Assembly (NCBI GenBank): GCA_041391505.1
Contig: JAWKNW010000009.1
Location: forward strand, 147,378-211,377
From: Rhodothermales bacterium
GTDB taxonomy: Bacteria; Bacteroidota; Rhodothermia; Rhodothermales; JAHQVL01
DNA: 64,000 bases
Direction: 5' to 3'
How positions within the stretch are numbered: position 1 is the stretch's first letter; every line of letters starts with the position of its first letter. The position numbers and the translations under genes were made by a program. Shown here piece after piece: positions 1 through 9,300 of the stretch. The notes beneath the pieces were generated by a model. That model had not been told where the DNA came from, ran no database searches, and saw only the letters and a list, made by a program, of their open reading frames with translations.

Positions 1-2
1 AG

Positions 3-713
3 GCCGGCATGCGGTACCTGCCGGGCCGGCTCCGGGCGTCGCTGGCGTCGCCGCCGGATGGGATGCCGCTCGGCGAGCGCATCCACCCCATCCCGCTCGG
101 GTATGCCAATCAGATCGAGTTGCCCGTGAAACCGTTGGCGGAGCGGCAGTTCGACCTCTCCTTCGCCGGCAGCGTGGTCCACAAACCCTATCCGATCTGG
201 TCGCCCAAACGCTGGTTTCAGACGCCGAAGAGCCACGCGCGGCAGACCATGCTGGATGGGCTCAAGCGGCTCGTCGGCACGCGCCCCGAGTGGGCGATCG
301 ACCTGAAGATTACCGAAAGCTACAAGGCCATCCGGTCGGCCGATCCCAACGAGTACTCCACGCGGATGATGGACACCCGCATCTGCCTCGCGCCCCGGGG
401 GACGTCGATCGAAACGTTCCGTTATTTCGAAGGGATGCGGTATGGATGCATCGTGATCACCGAACGCCTCCCGTCCCGGTGGTTTTACGACGGCGCGCCG
501 GCGCTCATCGTCGACGACTGGAGCGAGCTGGAAGACGTCCTCGACGGCCTGCTCGGGGATCCGGAACGCATGGAGGCGCTCCACCGGGCCTCGCTGAACT
601 GGTGGCGCGACGTCTGTTCGCCCCAGGCCCTCGGGCGCTACATGGCCGACGTCCTCGACGGCCGTTCCCCCCGGGCCGTGAGTCCGCGTAAGGAAATCTC
701 CGTCACGTCCTGA
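3..713 (+). CDS. Exostosin-like glycosyltransferase (5' end cut by window)
   Basis: The reading frame is open to the left window edge, so the true start is probably outside; the first visible ATG is at 9. The visible 234 residues resemble the C-terminal half of exostosin-type glycosyltransferases. They include an F-A-G-S segment, then the family's hallmark stretch APRGTSIETFRYFEGMRYGC followed by IVITERLPSRWFYDG, where these enzymes place a conserved Glu near the nucleotide-sugar site. The protein would be a cytoplasmic or membrane-associated enzyme of surface polysaccharide synthesis; donor and acceptor cannot be read from sequence. The last roughly 20 residues are basic and low-complexity. 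No partner genes are visible because the gene lies at the edge. The family call is from motif memory and is moderately sure. Confidence 0.7.
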   Translation, partial: AGMRYLPGRLRASLASPPDGMPLGERIHPIPLGYANQIELPVKPLAERQFDLSFAGSVVHKPYPIWSPKRWFQTPKSHARQTMLDGLKRLVGTRPEWAIDLKITESYKAIRSADPNEYSTRMMDTRICLAPRGTSIETFRYFEGMRYGCIVITERLPSRWFYDGAPALIVDDWSELEDVLDGLLGDPERMEALHRASLNWWRDVCSPQALGRYMADVLDGRSPRAVSPRKEISVTS

Positions 714-772
714 GGCATCCAGGCTATCCGGGTATAGGCCGTATGCGCTAGTCGGATGCGCCATAACCACCC

Positions 773-792
773 CCCGGGAGCCGGCTCCCGGG
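773..792. terminator. GC-rich perfect palindrome, possible terminator
   Basis: The sequence CCCGGGAGCCGGCTCCCGGG is a perfect palindrome 60 bases after the stop of the glycosyltransferase. It would form a very stable stem but no T-run follows on either strand, so an intrinsic terminator is only one reading. A related GC-rich stem with the core GGGAGCCGG/CCGGCTCCC lies after the second giant gene (13362-13395), so the element may be recurrent. Confidence 0.4.
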
Positions 793-892
793 CGTACCTT
801 GGTCGTGTCCTGTGAAGCCCGGTTACCCCGGCGAAGCGGTGGGTTAACCACCACCATGAGCCCGCCCGGCGGGGGTTACGTTTTCACCGGCG

Positions 893-912
893 GTGTCACA
901 GTTTCGTGACAC
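893..912. promoter_or_regulatory. Inverted repeat GTGTCAC-N6-GTGACAC
   Basis: Two 7-base arms, GTGTCAC at 893-899 and GTGACAC at 906-912, form a perfect dyad 53 bases upstream of a TATACT hexamer and 287 bases upstream of the ATG at 1199. The size and spacing fit an operator for a dimeric regulator. No matching regulator gene is visible nearby, so the role is inference. Confidence 0.3.
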
Positions 913-1198
913 ACTCAGGGCAGATTTGGAATCCTTTCCGGGTCGATTCGGAAAAGTGATTCGCTATACTGAGGCTCTAGAGGGTATTTCGTCGCGTTCA
1001 GCCCCCCTTGCGCGGCATATGGGCCCCATCTTTGCGTATTGGCCTTCAGAAGGCGCCGGCGTGTCACCCATCCTCCTCTGCCACCACGGCCGTGATCGCG
1101 CACTGTCCCTGCAGACGCGCTTCCCGTCGCCCTCTTCGATCCTGGTCAATATGGGTCCTCACTCCGGTGCGGCGCTTTAGAGCCGCCAACCTGTTGCT

Positions 1199-4100
1199 AT
1201 GCATTTGTCAAACACATCGTTGAAGGGGAATCGCCTGGCGCTTCATGTATTGGGGATGCTGGCATTCGCTATGCTCGTATCCGGAGCGGGTCCGCTGGAT
1301 TCGGGAATGGGATCTCCGTACGCGCGCGTGGCCCCCGTGGCGGTAAACGACCTCTACACCGTCGTCGAAGGCACGACCCTCACCGTGGCGGCGCCGGGCG
1401 TGTTGCTCAACGATACCGGCGCGACGAGCGCCGTGATCGAAACGGAGCCGGCGCACGGGACGGTCGTGTTGAATCCGGACGGCTCCTTCGTCTACACCCA
1501 CGACGGCCTCAGCACGATGGCCGACGCCTTCACCTACCGGGCCGGCGACGGCGTGACGCAAAGCGCGCCGGCCACGGTGACGCTGGCCATCACCCCGATC
1601 TCGTTCGGCGTGAGCGCCATCACGGGGCACACCATCACGCAGCCGACCTCGTTGCAATTCGGCCCCGACGGCATCCTCTACGTCCTCCGTAAAAAGGGCC
1701 AGATCAATGCGCTCACCCTCGAGCGCACCGCCGCCAACCAGTACACGCTCGTTTCCGAGGAAGTCCTCGGTACGGTGCGGAGCATCGTCAACCACAACGA
1801 CGACGGGCAGGTCAACGCCTCGGTCAAGATCCGCCAGGGCACCGGCCTGGTGGTGGGCGGGACGGCCGACAATCCGGTCATCTACGCCAGTTCGAGCGAT
1901 TCGCGGGTAGGAGGGCAGGAAAACAACCCGGATACGGGGCTGGACACCAACTCCGGCGTGATATCGCGCATCCGGTGGATCGGGGCGAACCGTACGGATC
2001 CGGCCGGCTACTGGGAGCACGTCGATATCGTCCGCGGCCTGCCGCGATCCGAGGAGAACCATGCCAACAACGGCATGGCGTTCAGCGTTACGGGGGATAC
2101 CCTGTTCGTAGCCATGGGCGGCTTCACGAACGCCGGCGCCCCGTCGAACAACTTTGCCTACATCAACGAATACGCCCTCTCGGCAGCCATCGTGTCGATC
2201 GATCTCGCCGCCGTCGAGGCGATGCCGGTGCAGGTCGATGCCCAGGGTCAGTCCTATATCTATGACCTCCCGACGCTGGACGACCCGACGCGCGCCAACG
2301 CGAACGGCATCGACGACCCGACCGTCCCCGGCTACAACGGCGTCGACGTCAACGACCCGTGGGGCGGCAACGACGGGCTGAATCAGGCCAAGATCGTCCC
2401 GGGCGGTCCGGTGCAGGTCTATTCGCCGGGCTACCGCAATCCGTACGACGTGGTCGTGACCCGCACGCCGGGGCGCGCCGGCCGGATGTACACGATCGAC
2501 AACGGCGCCAACCGGGGCTGGGGCGGCCATCCCTTTGGCGAGACCTCGTACCCGGGGGCCGACGCCGGCGTCTGCACCAACAATTACGACCCCGCCGAAC
2601 CGGGATCCAGCAATCCGGGGCCGCACGACGACACCGTCAACAACGAAAACGGCCTGCATTACGTCCGCGAACTCCAGCCGGGCGATGAAAACTATGCGGC
2701 CCCCGGCGAGCGGTATTACGCCGGCCACCCGTCGCCCATCCGCGGCAACCCGGCCGGGGCGGGCCTTTATACGGGCGAATACAACGCCGACCCCACGCTG
2801 AACACCGGCGTCTGGCGCGACGGCTCGGACCCCGCGTATCCGTTGCCGGCGGACTGGCCGCCCGTGCCCGTCGATCAGGCCAATCCGGCCGAGTGCGACT
2901 TCCGCAATGCGGGCATCGACGACGGCTCGCTCGTCGTCTACCCGATCTCGACCAACGGCATCGCCGAATACACGGCGTCCAACTTCAACAATGCCTTCAA
3001 GGGCAACCTCCTCGCCGCCGGCTACAACGACAACCGGATCTATCGCATCGCGCTCAACGAGGCCGGCGACCAGGTGCTCAACGGGGAGGAAATCTTCGCG
3101 GAGAACTTCGGCGATGTTGCCCTCGACGTTACCACGCAGGGGGATAACGACCTCTTCCCGGGCACGATCTGGGTGACCGGCTTCACCGAACACGCGATCT
3201 ACGTCTTCGAGCCGGCCGACTTCGGCGGCGGGATGGTGGGCGAGTGCTCCGGTGCGCAGGATCCGCTGCTCGACGAGGACGGCGACGGATACGACAACGA
3301 GGACGAAATCCTCAATGCCACGAACCCGTGCTCGGCCGTCAGCAAGCCGGCCGACAACGACGGCGACCTCACCTCGAACCTGCTCGATCCGGACGACGAC
3401 AACGACACCGTGGCCGACGTGGACGATCCGTTCGCCATCGACGCGACGAACGGCACGACGCTCGATCTGCCGGTGGACTACCCGCTCCTGAACGAGGACC
3501 CGGGCACCGGCTTCTTCGGGCTGGGCCTGACGGGCCTCATGCACAACGGCATCACCGACTGGCTCACCCAGTTCGATGACGAGGCGCTCGTGCCGGGCGG
3601 CACTGCCGGCCTCTTCACCGTGAACCCCGTCACCGAAGGCGACGCCACCGGCGCGACCAACACGCAGGACAACGCCTTCCAGTTCGGCGTCAACGTCAGT
3701 GAGGCCACCGGGCCGTTCTCGATCACGGCGCGCATGCCGGGGCCGTTTTTCAACAGCCTGACGCCGGTCGACAACCAGTCGCAGGGCATCTATATCGGCA
3801 CGGGCGACATGGACAACTACGTGAAGGTCGTCCTCGCCGCACTGGGCGGCGTCGGCGGCTTCCAGGTGGTGCACGAGAGCGCCGGCGTGGTGCAGAGCAG
3901 CGCCGACTTCACGGTGCCTTCTGCCAAGGGGGCGGCCAACATCGACTTCGTGCTGTCGATCGACCCCGTAGCGGGGACCGTCCAGCCGTATTACGCCATC
4001 GACGAAGGCGCGCTCGTCGCGCTCGGCACGGCGCGGACGCTGTCCGGCCCGCTGCTCAGCGTCGTCAAGGGGACGTACACACTGGCCGGCGGGGTGCCGT

Positions 4101-6253
4101 CGCGGCTGGCGGTGGGTCTGATCGCGACCTCGGCCGGCCCGGGGCCCGAGTTCGATGCGACGTGGGATTCGTTCTTCATCGCGCAGGGGGCGACGGTCCC
4201 TAGCACGCTGTCGCCTGCTCCGGCCGACGTACCGTTCGGATCGATCGCCGTGGGTGCCACGGCGTCGCATGACATCGTGCTCACCAATACATCGGGTACG
4301 CTGCCCATCACCATCACGGCCGTGACGATCACCGGCGACGATGCGTCAGTGTTCGGGAAGACCCTGGCCACGCCGGTTACGATTCAGCCCGGCATCGCGG
4401 CGATCCTCAACGTCTCGTTCACACCGGAGGCCGTGGGGACATTCTCGGCCCAGGTCAACGTCACGCACAATGGCTCCAATACCCCGCTCCAGATTCCGTT
4501 GAGCGGCGAGGGGCATGACGTGGCCGGCGGCATCCTCTTCCGCGTGAACGCCGGCGGGCCCGAGCTCGTCGACGGAAGCAATCCGGTATGGGAAGAGGAT
4601 CAGGCCGTCAGCGGGGGCAGCGGCGACGCGCTGGCCGGCACGCCGAGCCCGTTTGTGAACGCGGCCGCCACGGGCGACAAGACCTACGGCAAAAACGACC
4701 CGATCACGCTGCACGCGTCCGTGCCGGCGGGCACGCCGACGGCGCTGTTCCAGCGCGGACGCTGGGATCCGAATTCCGATCCGAACATGCAGTGGGACAT
4801 CCCGGTCGCGGCCGGCAAGACCGTCGAGGTGCGCCTCTACCTCGCCGAGCAGGTCTTCACCGCTCCGAACGACCCGAGCTGGGCCACGTGGCCGCGGCAG
4901 TTCGACATCGCGGTAGACGGCACGGTGCCGGCCGGCCTGGCGGACATCGACCTCTTTAACACCTACGGGCACGATGTGGGCGCCATGCGTTCGCTGGTGG
5001 TCACGAGCGACGGCAACATCGACATCGACCTGATCAACAAGTCCGGCGACCCGATGCTGCAGGGCATCGAACTCATCGAGATCACGACACCCTACACGTC
5101 GACGAACGAAGGGTGGAATATGGTCGGGATCCCGGTCGCGACGACCGACGCGGCCTACGAAGACGTGTTTACGTCGGTGGCGCCCGTCATCGCGCCTTAT
5201 GGATGGGGCGGCTCCGGGTATGTCCAGACGCCGACGGTCTCTTCCGGCCGGGCCTACTGGCTGTTGACGGACGGCATGCTGACGCAGACATATGACGGCG
5301 AGTCGATCGCCACGGCCGAACTGACGCTGACCGACGGATGGAACATGATCGCCGGCCCCGCCTGCGACGTGGCGTTCGGCGCCATCTCCGACCCGTCCGG
5401 CATCCTGGTTCCGGGCACACTCTTCGGCTACGACGGCGGCTACCAGTCGACGGATGTCGTTCGTTCGGGCCGCGGCTACTGGGTGCTGGCCGATGGGGCG
5501 GGGGCGATCAGCCTGACGTGCAGCGCCGGGGCCAAATATGCTGGCCTCGGGCAAGCGGGCGACGCGACGGAAGAGGATGTGTCGACGTTCGGGGAGCTTT
5601 CGGTGCGCGACGACGCCGGCCGACGCCAGCACCTGTTTTTTGGCGCGACCTTCTTCTCGGAGGGAGACCGGCTACCCTTCTCGATGCCCCCGCGTACTCC
5701 CCGGGGAGCATTTGACGCCCGCTTCTCCGGAGACACCCGCGCGGTGGAAGGAGAGCAGGGTGTCATCCAGGTGCAGAGCGATGCCTACCCCCTCACGCTC
5801 GCCATCGAACGGCTTCCGCAGCCCACCCACGGACCGCTCGTCCTTGAAGAATTGATCGATGCCCGGACCGTCCGGTCGCACCCCGTTGCCGCCGGCGACT
5901 CGATCGTGATTCGCGACCCCGACGTGCAGGCGATACGCCTCACGGCCGGCGCGTCGGCGAACGACGTACTGCCCGAGCGCTTTGCGCTCACCGGGAATTA
6001 CCCGAACCCGTTTAACCCCCAGACCCAGATCGTATTCGATCTCCCCGAGCAGGCGCTCGTGCAGGTGATCGTGTACGACCTCGTCGGCCGGCGCGTCCTC
6101 GAGACGCCGGCAACGGAACTGGCGGCCGGCGCGGGCCGGCAGCTGACGATCGACGGGACCTCGCTGGCGTCCGGGATTTACGTCTACCAGGTGAGGGCCT
6201 CGATGGCCACCGCCACTGAAGTACGGATGGGGCGGATGACGCTCCTCAAGTAA
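1199..6253 (+). CDS. Giant multidomain secreted protein: propeller, malectin, type IX sorting domain
   Basis: 1684 residues. A signal peptide covers about residues 1-30. Domains in order: cadherin-like/VCBS Ig domain (about 44-130, from APVAVNDLYTVVEG); a sugar-dehydrogenase-like beta-propeller (about 134-680); calcium-binding thrombospondin-3-type Asp repeats (about 689-747); a LamG-like beta-sandwich (about 768-997); choice-of-anchor D (about 1000-1104); malectin-like carbohydrate-binding domain (about 1108-1298, FRVNAGG and GRWDP); repeats of the GWNMVG/GYWVLAD type (about 1301-1440); and a C-terminal type IX sorting domain (about 1591-1684, GNYPNPFNPQTQIVFDLP, ending in a basic LLK). It is expected to be exported by Sec, then carried through the outer membrane by the type IX system and anchored at the surface. 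Whether the propeller is enzymatic is unknown. It is paralogous to the next gene, 75 bases downstream. No strong ribosome binding site is seen. Confidence 0.88.
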   Translation: MHLSNTSLKGNRLALHVLGMLAFAMLVSGAGPLDSGMGSPYARVAPVAVNDLYTVVEGTTLTVAAPGVLLNDTGATSAVIETEPAHGTVVLNPDGSFVYTHDGLSTMADAFTYRAGDGVTQSAPATVTLAITPISFGVSAITGHTITQPTSLQFGPDGILYVLRKKGQINALTLERTAANQYTLVSEEVLGTVRSIVNHNDDGQVNASVKIRQGTGLVVGGTADNPVIYASSSDSRVGGQENNPDTGLDTNSGVISRIRWIGANRTDPAGYWEHVDIVRGLPRSEENHANNGMAFSVTGDTLFVAMGGFTNAGAPSNNFAYINEYALSAAIVSIDLAAVEAMPVQVDAQGQSYIYDLPTLDDPTRANANGIDDPTVPGYNGVDVNDPWGGNDGLNQAKIVPGGPVQVYSPGYRNPYDVVVTRTPGRAGRMYTIDNGANRGWGGHPFGETSYPGADAGVCTNNYDPAEPGSSNPGPHDDTVNNENGLHYVRELQPGDENYAAPGERYYAGHPSPIRGNPAGAGLYTGEYNADPTLNTGVWRDGSDPAYPLPADWPPVPVDQANPAECDFRNAGIDDGSLVVYPISTNGIAEYTASNFNNAFKGNLLAAGYNDNRIYRIALNEAGDQVLNGEEIFAENFGDVALDVTTQGDNDLFPGTIWVTGFTEHAIYVFEPADFGGGMVGECSGAQDPLLDEDGDGYDNEDEILNATNPCSAVSKPADNDGDLTSNLLDPDDDNDTVADVDDPFAIDATNGTTLDLPVDYPLLNEDPGTGFFGLGLTGLMHNGITDWLTQFDDEALVPGGTAGLFTVNPVTEGDATGATNTQDNAFQFGVNVSEATGPFSITARMPGPFFNSLTPVDNQSQGIYIGTGDMDNYVKVVLAALGGVGGFQVVHESAGVVQSSADFTVPSAKGAANIDFVLSIDPVAGTVQPYYAIDEGALVALGTARTLSGPLLSVVKGTYTLAGGVPSRLAVGLIATSAGPGPEFDATWDSFFIAQGATVPSTLSPAPADVPFGSIAVGATASHDIVLTNTSGTLPITITAVTITGDDASVFGKTLATPVTIQPGIAAILNVSFTPEAVGTFSAQVNVTHNGSNTPLQIPLSGEGHDVAGGILFRVNAGGPELVDGSNPVWEEDQAVSGGSGDALAGTPSPFVNAAATGDKTYGKNDPITLHASVPAGTPTALFQRGRWDPNSDPNMQWDIPVAAGKTVEVRLYLAEQVFTAPNDPSWATWPRQFDIAVDGTVPAGLADIDLFNTYGHDVGAMRSLVVTSDGNIDIDLINKSGDPMLQGIELIEITTPYTSTNEGWNMVGIPVATTDAAYEDVFTSVAPVIAPYGWGGSGYVQTPTVSSGRAYWLLTDGMLTQTYDGESIATAELTLTDGWNMIAGPACDVAFGAISDPSGILVPGTLFGYDGGYQSTDVVRSGRGYWVLADGAGAISLTCSAGAKYAGLGQAGDATEEDVSTFGELSVRDDAGRRQHLFFGATFFSEGDRLPFSMPPRTPRGAFDARFSGDTRAVEGEQGVIQVQSDAYPLTLAIERLPQPTHGPLVLEELIDARTVRSHPVAAGDSIVIRDPDVQAIRLTAGASANDVLPERFALTGNYPNPFNPQTQIVFDLPEQALVQVIVYDLVGRRVLETPATELAAGAGRQLTIDGTSLASGIYVYQVRASMATATEVRMGRMTLLK

Positions 6254-6328
6254 AAAGTGCGCATACCCCCATAGAGCCCCAATGATGCGCCTCCAGATTT
6301 TGTCACTGAGTACCTACTGCGAAGTAAG

Positions 6329-9300
6329 ATGCAAGCCAAACGTACGCATATGAACCGTTCGATCCACCGGGGCGGTCTGCTGTTGACTCTTTCACTGCTT
6401 TTCCTGCCGCTCGCCGGCGCGATCCACGATACACCGGTGACGCCCGGCCGCCTCGCGGCTACGGCGTACCATGCGCCCGTGGCCGTCGACGACGTGTTCG
6501 ACGTCGTGGAAGGCACGGCGCTTACCTCCGCCGCGCCGGGCGTGCTCGAAAACGACACGAACGCGACCAGCGCCTCGCTGGTCAGCGGTCCGCTACACGG
6601 CACGCTGCAGCTCAACGTCGACGGGTCGTTTACCTACACCCATGACGGGCTGGGCACGGCGCAGGACTCGTTCACCTACCAGGCGTCCGACGGGGTCAGC
6701 ACGGATGTGGCCACCGTAACGCTGAACATCACGAGCGTCAGCTTCGGGGTGTCGGCCCTGGCCAGCAACGCGAGCAACAAGCCGACCTCGCTCCAGTTCG
6801 GGCCGGACAGCCTGCTGTACGTGCTGGAGAAAGTGGGCAAGGTGCGGATCATGGAGGTCACGCGCAACGCGGCCAACAGCTATCAGGTCGCCAGCGAGGA
6901 AGTGGTGACGCTGGTCCGTAACGTACCCAACTACGACGATGACGGCACCGCCAATCCCGGCGAGAACAGCCGGCAGGCCACGGGCATCGTGGTCACCGGC
7001 ACGGCGTCCAATCCGGTGCTCTATGTGTCCTCGAGCGACTCGCGCGTGGGCGGCAACGGGGGGGCACAGGATACGGGCCTGGACACCAACTCCGGGGTGA
7101 TTTCCCGGCTGACGTGGAACGGCGCCAGCCGGCACGACCCGTCCGGCTTCTGGGAGCGCGTCGACATCGTGCGCGGCCTCGCCCGTTCGGAAGAGAACCA
7201 CGCCGTCAACGGCATGGCGCTGAGCCTCACCGGCGACACGCTCTTCGTCGCGGTGGGCGGTTTCACCAACGCCGGCGCCCCGTCCAATAACTTCGCCTTC
7301 ATCACGGAATACGCCTACGCGGCCGCCATCGTGGGGATCAACCTTCCGGCGGTCAATGGCCTGCCGACGTTGACGGACAGCCGAGGCGCCAAATACAAAT
7401 ACAACATGCCCACGCTGGACGACCCGACGCGTCCCAACGTGAACGGCATCACCGACCCCAACCTGCCGGGCTACGACGGCATCGACGTGGGTGACCCGTG
7501 GGGCGGTAACGACGGCCTTAACCAGGCCAAGATCGTCCCCGGCGAACCGGTCTTTCTGCATGCAGCCGGCTTCCGGAATCCCTACGACGTCGTGGTGACC
7601 CGCACGCCGGGCCGCGCCGGCCGGATGTACTCGATCGACAACGGCGCCAACGGCGGCTGGGGCGGTCATCCGTGGGGCGAAGGCATGGCGGGCACGTGTA
7701 CCAACCAGTACGACCCGCTCGAGCCCGGCTCGAACACGCCGGGCCCGAACGACCCGCAGGTCAACAACTACGACAACCTGCACTACGTCCACTCCACGGT
7801 CCCGGGCCAGCGCTTTTATGGTGGTCACCCCGCGCCGATCCGCGGCAACCCCGCCGGCGCCGGCCTCTACACGGGCGACTACAACGCCGACTCGAACCTC
7901 AACACCGGCGTTTGGCGCGACGGCACCGACACCAACTACCCGCTGCCGGCCGACTGGCCGCCGGTCCCGCTCAGCATGGCCCTGCCCGATGAGTGCGACT
8001 ACCGCAGCCCCGGGGAGACCGACGGCGCGCTCTCGACCTTCAAGGTGTCGACCAACGGCCTCGCCGAGTATACCGCCTCGAACTTCAACAACAAGTTCAA
8101 GGGCGACCTCTTCGCTGCCGGCTACAACAACAATACGATCTACCGGATCGACCTCAACGAGGCCGGCGACCAGGTGCTCAACAACCACCCGGCCGGCAAC
8201 GGCACCGAGGCGTTCTTTACCAACTTCGGCAGCGTCCCGCTCGACGTCACCGCGCAGGGCGACAACGATCCTTTCCCCGGCACGATCTGGGTGGCCGACT
8301 TCACCAGCTACGACATCTGGGTCTTCGAGCCGGGCGACTACGACGGCAACGGCGGCGGTGTCTGTACCGGCGTGTCCGATCCGTTCCTCGATGAGGACAA
8401 CGACGGCTTCGACAACGAAGACGAGCTGATGAACGGCTCGAACCCCTGTTCGGCCGCGAGCAAGCCGGCGGACAACGACGGCGACCTCACCTCCGACCTC
8501 ATCGACCCCGATGACGACAACGACGGGGTGGATGACATCCACGACGCCTTCGCCATCGACGACACGAACGGCGCCAACCTCACGCTGCCCGTGATCTACC
8601 CGCTCCTCAACGAAGATCCCGGAACGGGCTTCTTCGGCGTTGGCTTCACCGGTCTCATGACCAACGGGACGACCGACTACCTGGATCTGTACGACGAAAA
8701 CGAACTGATCCCGGGCGGCACCGCCGGCCTGTTTACGGTCTCGACCGTGTCCGAAGGCGATGCCACCGGCGCGACCAACACCCAGGAGTACGGCTTCCAG
8801 TTCGGCGTCAACGTCGCCGGCGCGTCGGGGCCCTATACCGTGAAGGTGAAGATGCCCGGGCCGTTCTTCGGCGGGATGACGCCGCAGGACAATCAGGCGC
8901 AGGGCATGTACATCGGCACCGGCGACATGGATAACTACGTCCGCCTCGTGCTCAACGCACAGGCCGGCGTGGGCGGCGTCCAGGTCACGCACGAGGAAGG
9001 CGGCGTGGCCACGGTGACGAACTATACGGCGACGACGGCGATCGGCGCGACCAACCTGGATCTCTGGCTCACGGTCGATCCGGTGGCCGGAACGGTCCAG
9101 CCGAAATACGTCATCGACAGCGGCTATCCGATCTTCCTCGGCCTGCCCATCCCGGTGTCGGGCAATCTTCTGGCGGCCATCCAGGGCAGCTACGAGGTCA
9201 GCCCGGGCGTGCCTTCGGGGCTCGCCGTGGGCATCATCTCCACCTCGGCCGGCGCGGGCCCCGCCTTCGCGGCGACGTGGGATGCGATCGACGTGGTGCT

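Larger units (their letters stand above)
714..1198. other. Intergenic leader region with several hairpins
   Basis: These 485 bases hold no convincing gene; short frames here have poor coding character. They contain a perfect 20-base palindrome (773-792). A run of short hairpins follows: CCGG/CCGG around 819-831, GGTGG/CCACC at 838-852, and CCCGCC/GGCGGG at 861-873. A 7-base inverted repeat lies at 893-912. A TATACT hexamer at 965-970 could be a -10 element for the large secreted protein starting at 1199, but no clear -35 is seen. The hairpin run could be a structured leader RNA, though it matches no riboswitch class I can name. Confidence 0.45.

Noticed and set aside
893..1180. Short frame upstream of the first giant gene
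   Set aside because: Starts with GTG inside the inverted repeat, has no family resemblance and no ribosome binding site, and overlaps the presumed promoter region.
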